Part shown: one piece after another, positions 60,059 through 64,000 of the stretch | Position numbering within the stretch: the first letter of the stretch is position 1 | How the letters are laid out: every line of letters starts with the position of its first letter | Assembly (NCBI GenBank): GCA_002490635.1 | Contig: DKUJ01000023.1 | Location: 5,947 to 69,946, forward strand | From: Porphyromonadaceae bacterium UBA7207 | GTDB taxonomy: Bacteria; Bacteroidota; Bacteroidia; Bacteroidales; Muribaculaceae | DNA length: 64,000 bases | Reading direction: 5' to 3' | Notes under the pieces: model-generated | The model's database searches: none | Told to the model about the DNA's origin: nothing | What the model saw: only the letters and a program-made list of their open reading frames with translations | Made by a program: the position numbers and the translations under genes

Positions 60059-62116
60059 TCAATCGGTGGAAATGCGCTTTATGAGGTTGTAGGCCGGCAG
60101 TATTCCGAGTTCTCCGGCTTTGCTGAGGTCGGCGATGCCGGGATTGCGGCTGCCTTGGCGCAGATACATGAAGCCGCGGTTGAAGTAGGCTTCTCCGAAG
60201 TCGGGCTTGCATTCTATGGCCTTGGAGTAGGCTTCGATGGCTGCGGATATGTCGCCTTTGAGGTACAGGATGTTGCCTTTGTTGAACCATACCACGGCTG
60301 TGGCCGGTGAAATCGCCAGTGCGCTGTCGAGGTCGGCTTCCACCTTGTCGAGCGCTGCCATCCGTAGCGGTATGCGTGCCGCGCCGTCGTTGTTCTCGCT
60401 GTGCTGCAGCAGGTAGCTGCCGTAGCGGGCCTGGGCACGCACTATGTAGGCGATGGCGAGGTCGGAGGCCATGTCGAGCGCACGGGTTGCATCGCGTTCG
60501 GCGTTCAGGTAGTCGCGCACGGTGAGAAAGTCGAGCGCACGTCCGATGTAGTCGACAGGCCGTCCCTGATGGGTGGCGAGATATGAGTTGTAGTAATCGA
60601 TGCTCTGGAAATGGTTTGCGGCAGTGCTCTGGTCGATGGACGGGGTGTTGTTGGCCACGTTGAGGATAAAACGGAGCATGCGCGTGGCGTTGAGGTCGTC
60701 GACTTCGCGGATATAGACGCTGCCGGGGCGCAGTTCGCTCGGAGAGGAATAGAACGACAGCAGGAAATATGGCTCTATCTCTATGTTCATGTTGCGGTCC
60801 TGCACGCGGCCACGGATTGCGCTGTTGTTGTATTCGCGGCGGAGAGTGGCGTTGTCGTCGATGGTGAGGAGGCTCTTGAAGCGGCGTTCGGTAATGGCTT
60901 CCGGCACATTGTCGGCGCTGGGTGGCGTATTGTCGCCGGAGCCGTTGGCGCTGTCGGCGGTGACATCGTCGGCAACGGTGTCGCCGGCCGGAGGAAGTGC
61001 GGCGGTGAGACGGCGCGCGCGGTCGTAGTCGCGTTCGGCGTCGGATAGACGTCCCATGTCGCGGTTTATGTTGCCGCGCATGTATGCCGCTCCGGGAAAA
61101 TCAGGGAAGCGTTCGGCCACGCGGTCGATGTCGTCCAGAGCCTGGCTGTAGTTGCCTTTGGCCTGGTTTATCATGGCGCGGTTGTAGAGAGCGCGGTAGT
61201 TGTCGGGGTCGAGCTCGAGCACGCGGTTGAAATCTTCCAGAGCAAGGTCGTTGGCACTCACTTCAGCCAGCAGCAGCGCGCGGTTGAACAGGGCGGTGCG
61301 GTTCAGCGGGTCGAGGGTGAGGGCGTAATCATAGTCGGCCATGGCGCCGTTGTAGGAGTCGAGCTGGTATCGCAGGAAGGCACGGTTGATGTACAGTCCT
61401 GGCTGGTTCGGCAGCAGGCGGATGGCCTGCTCGATGTCGTCGAGGGCACGGTTGTAGTCCTGGCTGGAGTTTATGGCTATGTCGGCGCGCATGATGTAGG
61501 CGTTGGCGTCGTTATGGTCCAGTTCGAGCGCGCGGTCGATGTCGGCCGCCGCAGCTGTGGTGTCGGCAGTGGCCAGCAGCAGCCTTGCGCGGCCGAGATA
61601 GCCGTTGTCGAACGAGGGGTAGTAGCGCAACAGTTCATCGAAGGTTTCGCGGGCGCCGGAGTAATCTTCGATGTCGGTCTGTGCGAGGGCTTTGTTGAAG
61701 AGCAGCTGGCGGTTGCGTGGCAGCAGACGCAGAGCGTTGTCGTAGTCCTCGATGGCGGCTCTGTCGAGCCCGAGATTCTGCCTGGCCACGCCGCGCACTT
61801 CGTAGGCGTCGGTGAGGAACGGATTCAGTTCGATTGCCTTGGACGCGTCGGCTTCGGCACCGCGGAAATCGTCGAGGTTGATTTTCGCCACCGACCGCAG
61901 GAAGTATGGCTGTGCCATGTATGGCTTGGCGGCGATGGCCTGGTTGAAATACTGGATCGAGAGCATGTAGTCCTCGAAGTATAGAGCGTTCTGGCCTATG
62001 CGCATCACCTGGTCGGTGTTCACCTGGCCCGAAGCCAGCGAGGGCAGCAGCAGTGTCAGCAGCATTGCCGCTGCAACAATCAGACGGCTTGTTATATTGT
62101 GAGAATGGATTGTCAT
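60059..62116 (-). CDS. Large exported TPR protein
   Basis: A 685-residue protein with a signal peptide (about residues 1-30, ending SLASGQ) and at least ten tetratricopeptide repeats in two blocks (about 35-370 and 530-680), with repeated patterns such as ALYNRAMINQAKGNYSQALDDI. An acidic, Ala/Asp-rich spacer (about 375-405) and a strand-rich middle (about 410-490) separate the blocks. It is likely a periplasmic scaffold. No enzyme motif is seen. A full -7 box lies 14 bases upstream. Confidence 0.85.
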   Translation of the reverse strand: MTIHSHNITSRLIVAAAMLLTLLLPSLASGQVNTDQVMRIGQNALYFEDYMLSIQYFNQAIAAKPYMAQPYFLRSVAKINLDDFRGAEADASKAIELNPFLTDAYEVRGVARQNLGLDRAAIEDYDNALRLLPRNRQLLFNKALAQTDIEDYSGARETFDELLRYYPSFDNGYLGRARLLLATADTTAAAADIDRALELDHNDANAYIMRADIAINSSQDYNRALDDIEQAIRLLPNQPGLYINRAFLRYQLDSYNGAMADYDYALTLDPLNRTALFNRALLLAEVSANDLALEDFNRVLELDPDNYRALYNRAMINQAKGNYSQALDDIDRVAERFPDFPGAAYMRGNINRDMGRLSDAERDYDRARRLTAALPPAGDTVADDVTADSANGSGDNTPPSADNVPEAITERRFKSLLTIDDNATLRREYNNSAIRGRVQDRNMNIEIEPYFLLSFYSSPSELRPGSVYIREVDDLNATRMLRFILNVANNTPSIDQSTAANHFQSIDYYNSYLATHQGRPVDYIGRALDFLTVRDYLNAERDATRALDMASDLAIAYIVRAQARYGSYLLQHSENNDGAARIPLRMAALDKVEADLDSALAISPATAVVWFNKGNILYLKGDISAAIEAYSKAIECKPDFGEAYFNRGFMYLRQGSRNPGIADLSKAGELGILPAYNLIKRISTD

Positions 62117-62129
62117 AGCTATTTAAGTG

Positions 62130-62137
62130 CAAATATA
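62130..62137 (-). promoter_or_regulatory. -7 element of the large TPR gene
   Basis: TATATTTG on the minus strand (62137-62130), consensus TAnnTTTG, 13 bases before the ATG. The -33 box is unclear. Confidence 0.5.
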
Positions 62138-62327
62138 GCAAGAATTCGACGAAACATAATAACGAATATCGGGCGAAGCCCGGTTCGTGGTCGCGAAGCG
62201 AATTATGTGAGTCGGATTATACGCGGAATATGTCGGTAGGACACCGTGCTATTTATGATGCCGGCAATCTTTTTCGCCCTGTGCTTTGTTATAATGAAGC
62301 ACAATACATCTCAAAAGACAATATACG

Positions 62328-62786
62328 ATGAAGTTAGCAGAAGCATTGAGCAATAGAGCCCGACTTACCGAAAAGGTCTCCCAGCTGAGAGTGCGCCTTA
62401 ATGACTGCGTGAAGATTCAGGAAGGCGACACGCCGGCAGAGCAGCCCGAAGATGTGATAGCAGAACTCGACGGTACTTTGGACGAACTGCGCTCGCTGAT
62501 ATACCGCATAAACCTCACAAATACGCTTGCAGAGGTTGATGGGCAGACGATAACGTCGCTTCTTGCCAGGCGGGATGTCCTTGCAATGAAGGCGAAGACT
62601 CTGGGTGAGGCGCTTAAGGTGCTGACCGAAAGGGAAGACCGCTACAACCGCAGTGAAATACGGTTTGTAAGAACGGTCGATGTAAAGGATTTCCGCCATA
62701 TCTACGACCGCAGCGCTGCTGAGCTGCGTGAACTCGACCTGAAAATCCAGGCAGTAGGCTGGACAACCGAACTGGTGGAGAAATAG
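62328..62786 (+). CDS. DIP1984-family protein
   Basis: A 152-residue soluble helical protein of the DIP1984/DUF6847 family: MKLAEALSNRARLTEKVSQLRVRL at the start, then INLTNTLAEVDGQTITSLLARRDVLAMK and IRFVRTVDVKDFRHIYDRSAAELRELDLKIQAVGW near the end, which are characteristic. Long amphipathic helices suggest a coiled-coil dimer. Function unknown. It lies upstream of the zinc-ribbon QueD-like gene, separated by 254 bases in which I see no other gene. Confidence 0.85.
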   Translation: MKLAEALSNRARLTEKVSQLRVRLNDCVKIQEGDTPAEQPEDVIAELDGTLDELRSLIYRINLTNTLAEVDGQTITSLLARRDVLAMKAKTLGEALKVLTEREDRYNRSEIRFVRTVDVKDFRHIYDRSAAELRELDLKIQAVGWTTELVEK

Positions 62787-63040
62787 GCAGACATATACCA
62801 TACTCCGGCCGGGGAGGATGGGGGTGCTGCAAAAAAATATTTCAGGCCATCGGGCCAATGGAAACCCTTTACAGTGCAGGCCCGGCATTGTGCATAGCGG
62901 CATATTGCAAAAGTCCCATACATAAAGGAAGCACAAATCACTACCACGCAGCAGCCATTCTCCCTGTCCGGTTTTATATAAGGAGAACGTCAGACAAAGA
63001 CCATATCCGCAATTCCAATTAATAACATAGACAGTACACA

Positions 63041-63610
63041 ATGAAAAGTATCACGACATTCACATTGCAGTACGCCCACCGCTTCTACGGGTTCAAGGGC
63101 GAGGCACAATATCTGCACGGCCACACCGGTACCTTGACAATCGAGGTCAAGGACTCAATCAACAAGGGTGTCAACATGGTATTCCCGTGCAACGAGATAA
63201 AGAAGACCGCATGGGATTTACTCAAGAACTTCGACCATGCGCTGGTGCTCCGTGAGGACGATCCTCTTCTGCCTGCCGTTCTCGGGGTTTACGAGCAGCA
63301 GGGCATAAAGGACGGCCATCCGCAGAACCTGCTCAAGGGTCCGGCTTTCAATACCGAACTGGCTACCGCATATCCCGATGCGCGCCTTGTCGTTACCAAG
63401 GAGACAATGACTGTGGAAGGGATGATAAAGATTGTATATGATCTGCTGAAGGACAAGCTGAACATCTGCAAGATAACCTTCACCAGCGGAGACAACGCCG
63501 CTTCCCAGGAATACACACCTGCAGGAACAATCGAGCGCTGTCCGCGCTGCGGTATCGCCCTCAGCGAGCAGGGAGTCTGCGAGAAGTGCGGGTACAGGAA
63601 ACCGCAGTAA
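63041..63610 (+). CDS. QueD/PTPS-like protein with C-terminal zinc ribbon, catalytic cysteine absent
   Basis: A 189-residue paralogue of the QueD at 20.4 kb. The zinc histidines are kept (His13 in YAHRFYG, His26 and His28 in LHGHTG), as are FDHALVL and a later Glu-rich segment, but the cysteine that lies four residues before HGH in QueD is Ala22 here. The protein is extended by a Cys4 ribbon at the end (Cys167, Cys170, Cys180, Cys183). It binds a pterin or similar ligand by family logic; its reaction is not predictable. A strong hairpin follows the stop. Confidence 0.8.
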   Translation: MKSITTFTLQYAHRFYGFKGEAQYLHGHTGTLTIEVKDSINKGVNMVFPCNEIKKTAWDLLKNFDHALVLREDDPLLPAVLGVYEQQGIKDGHPQNLLKGPAFNTELATAYPDARLVVTKETMTVEGMIKIVYDLLKDKLNICKITFTSGDNAASQEYTPAGTIERCPRCGIALSEQGVCEKCGYRKPQ

Positions 63611-63625
63611 GACAGCTACAGTCGC

Positions 63626-63675
63626 CAATCCCCAAAAGCCCGGCCTCATAATCGAGGCCGGGCTTTTGGGGATTG
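63626..63675. terminator. Perfect 22-bp inverted repeat between convergent genes
   Basis: Arms 63626-63647 and 63654-63675 are exact reverse complements around a 6-base loop. No T tract follows on either strand. It lies between the QueD-like stop (63610) and the barrel-protein stop (63681). Confidence 0.78.
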
Positions 63676-63680
63676 AGATG

Positions 63681-64000
63681 TCACAACCTCTTCATTTCGG
63701 CTTCGGCAGCCGGAGAGCCTTTATACCTGCTCTTGCGGGGCTGGAAGTTGTAGATGATGTTCAGCGATACGCCCCGCCGGTTATAACTCTGGCGTTTGTC
63801 GACGAAAATGCCGTATGTGTTCATTGTCCAGTCGTTGTTGGAGGTGTTGAATATGTCGGTCGCCGACAGCTTTACAGTCAGCGATTTGTCCAGGAATGTC
63901 TTGCCCGCCGATGCATCCATTGTAAACCATGTGGTGCCGAAGCGGTTGGTGTGCATGTCGCCCCGGGTGCTTCCGCTGATATTGGCTGTTATCATCCAGC
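63681..64000 (-). CDS. TonB-dependent-receptor-type outer-membrane barrel, C-terminal part (5' end outside window)
   Basis: The last 105 codons of a minus-strand gene that continues past base 64000. The fragment has strong barrel strands with alternating aromatic residues and ends in the pattern seen in the outer-membrane-beta-barrel family of TonB-dependent receptors: MDASAGKTFLDKSLTVKLSATDIFNTSNNDW and YNRRGVSLNIIYNFQPRKSRYKG, where the penultimate strand and the Y-N-F tail of the last strand are typical. Short basic tail. Ligand cannot be inferred from this part. Confidence 0.8.
   Translation of the reverse strand, partial: WMITANISGSTRGDMHTNRFGTTWFTMDASAGKTFLDKSLTVKLSATDIFNTSNNDWTMNTYGIFVDKRQSYNRRGVSLNIIYNFQPRKSRYKGSPAAEAEMKRL

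Noticed and set aside
62155..62200. Possible tRNA-like stretch with a GGTTCG sequence
   Set aside because: The surrounding bases cannot form a cloverleaf; only two small hairpins are possible.
1..64000. CRISPR arrays, insertion sequences, toxin-antitoxin pairs or other defence systems
   Set aside because: No spaced repeats, transposase, or paired small toxin/antitoxin frames were found; the gene content is core chromosomal.

Overview
The window reads as a chromosomal core region of a Bacteroidota, order Bacteroidales, probably a gut member such as Muribaculaceae (family-level placement is inference). The support is: many intergenic matches to the Bacteroidota promoter (TTTG, about 19 bases, TAnnTTTG), the type IX secretion protein PorV, the Bacteroidota form of the RNA polymerase omega subunit, the TamL-type lipoprotein BamA homologue, DUF4301, DUF5683 and DUF5715 proteins, and a TonB-dependent-receptor-type barrel at the right edge. 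GC content is moderately high and even. I see no insertion sequence, prophage, CRISPR array, tRNA or rRNA. Both end genes are cut by the window.

Layout. 1-3.6 kb: end of inositol-phosphate synthase, an HdhA-like short-chain dehydrogenase, an apparently unannotated structured RNA on the minus strand, porV and ispF. 3.6-15 kb (minus): lpxB; tadA-rnz-thioredoxin-like lipid/redox cluster; hpf-xer; tig; MFS-AGCS-lgt-TPR operon. 15-17.6 kb: AI-2E-type permease facing a MerR regulator and an M23 peptidase. 17.8-30.6 kb (plus): alaS, queD, queE, a DUF4105 protein, a PafA-like protein that has lost its metal ligands, secA, tamL, and a HAD phosphatase. 30.7-37.4 kb (minus): small barrel protein, aroB, HAD, a large AsmA-like protein and a DUF5715 lipoprotein. 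37.4-38.9 kb (plus): a LuxR-type regulator fused to a YtfE/RIC-like di-iron domain, followed by a small unknown protein. 38.8-46.3 kb (minus): MATE, OPT, a LysM transglycosylase, DUF5683, parB and parA. 46.5-53.3 kb (minus): Wzc-like tyrosine autokinase and Wza-like export lipoprotein, a CotH-family protein, omega and bamD. 53.5-55.4 kb (plus): tdk, yhcH-like and DUF3108. 55.5-62.1 kb (minus): M18 aminopeptidase, DUF5063, nadD, gmk, DUF4301 and a large TPR protein. 62.3-64 kb: a DIP1984-family protein, a second QueD-like protein with a zinc ribbon, and the barrel-protein fragment.

The window is rich in cell-envelope functions (lpxB, lgt, secA, tamL, bamD, AsmA-like, porV, M23 and transglycosylase, polysaccharide export) mixed with translation and tRNA modification genes (alaS, tadA, rnz, queDE, hpf, tig). 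The most unusual items are the stand-alone RNA near 1.4-1.7 kb, the di-iron/LuxR regulator with its small neighbour, the dead PafA-like protein next to secA, and the zinc-ribbon QueD paralogue that lacks the family's catalytic cysteine.
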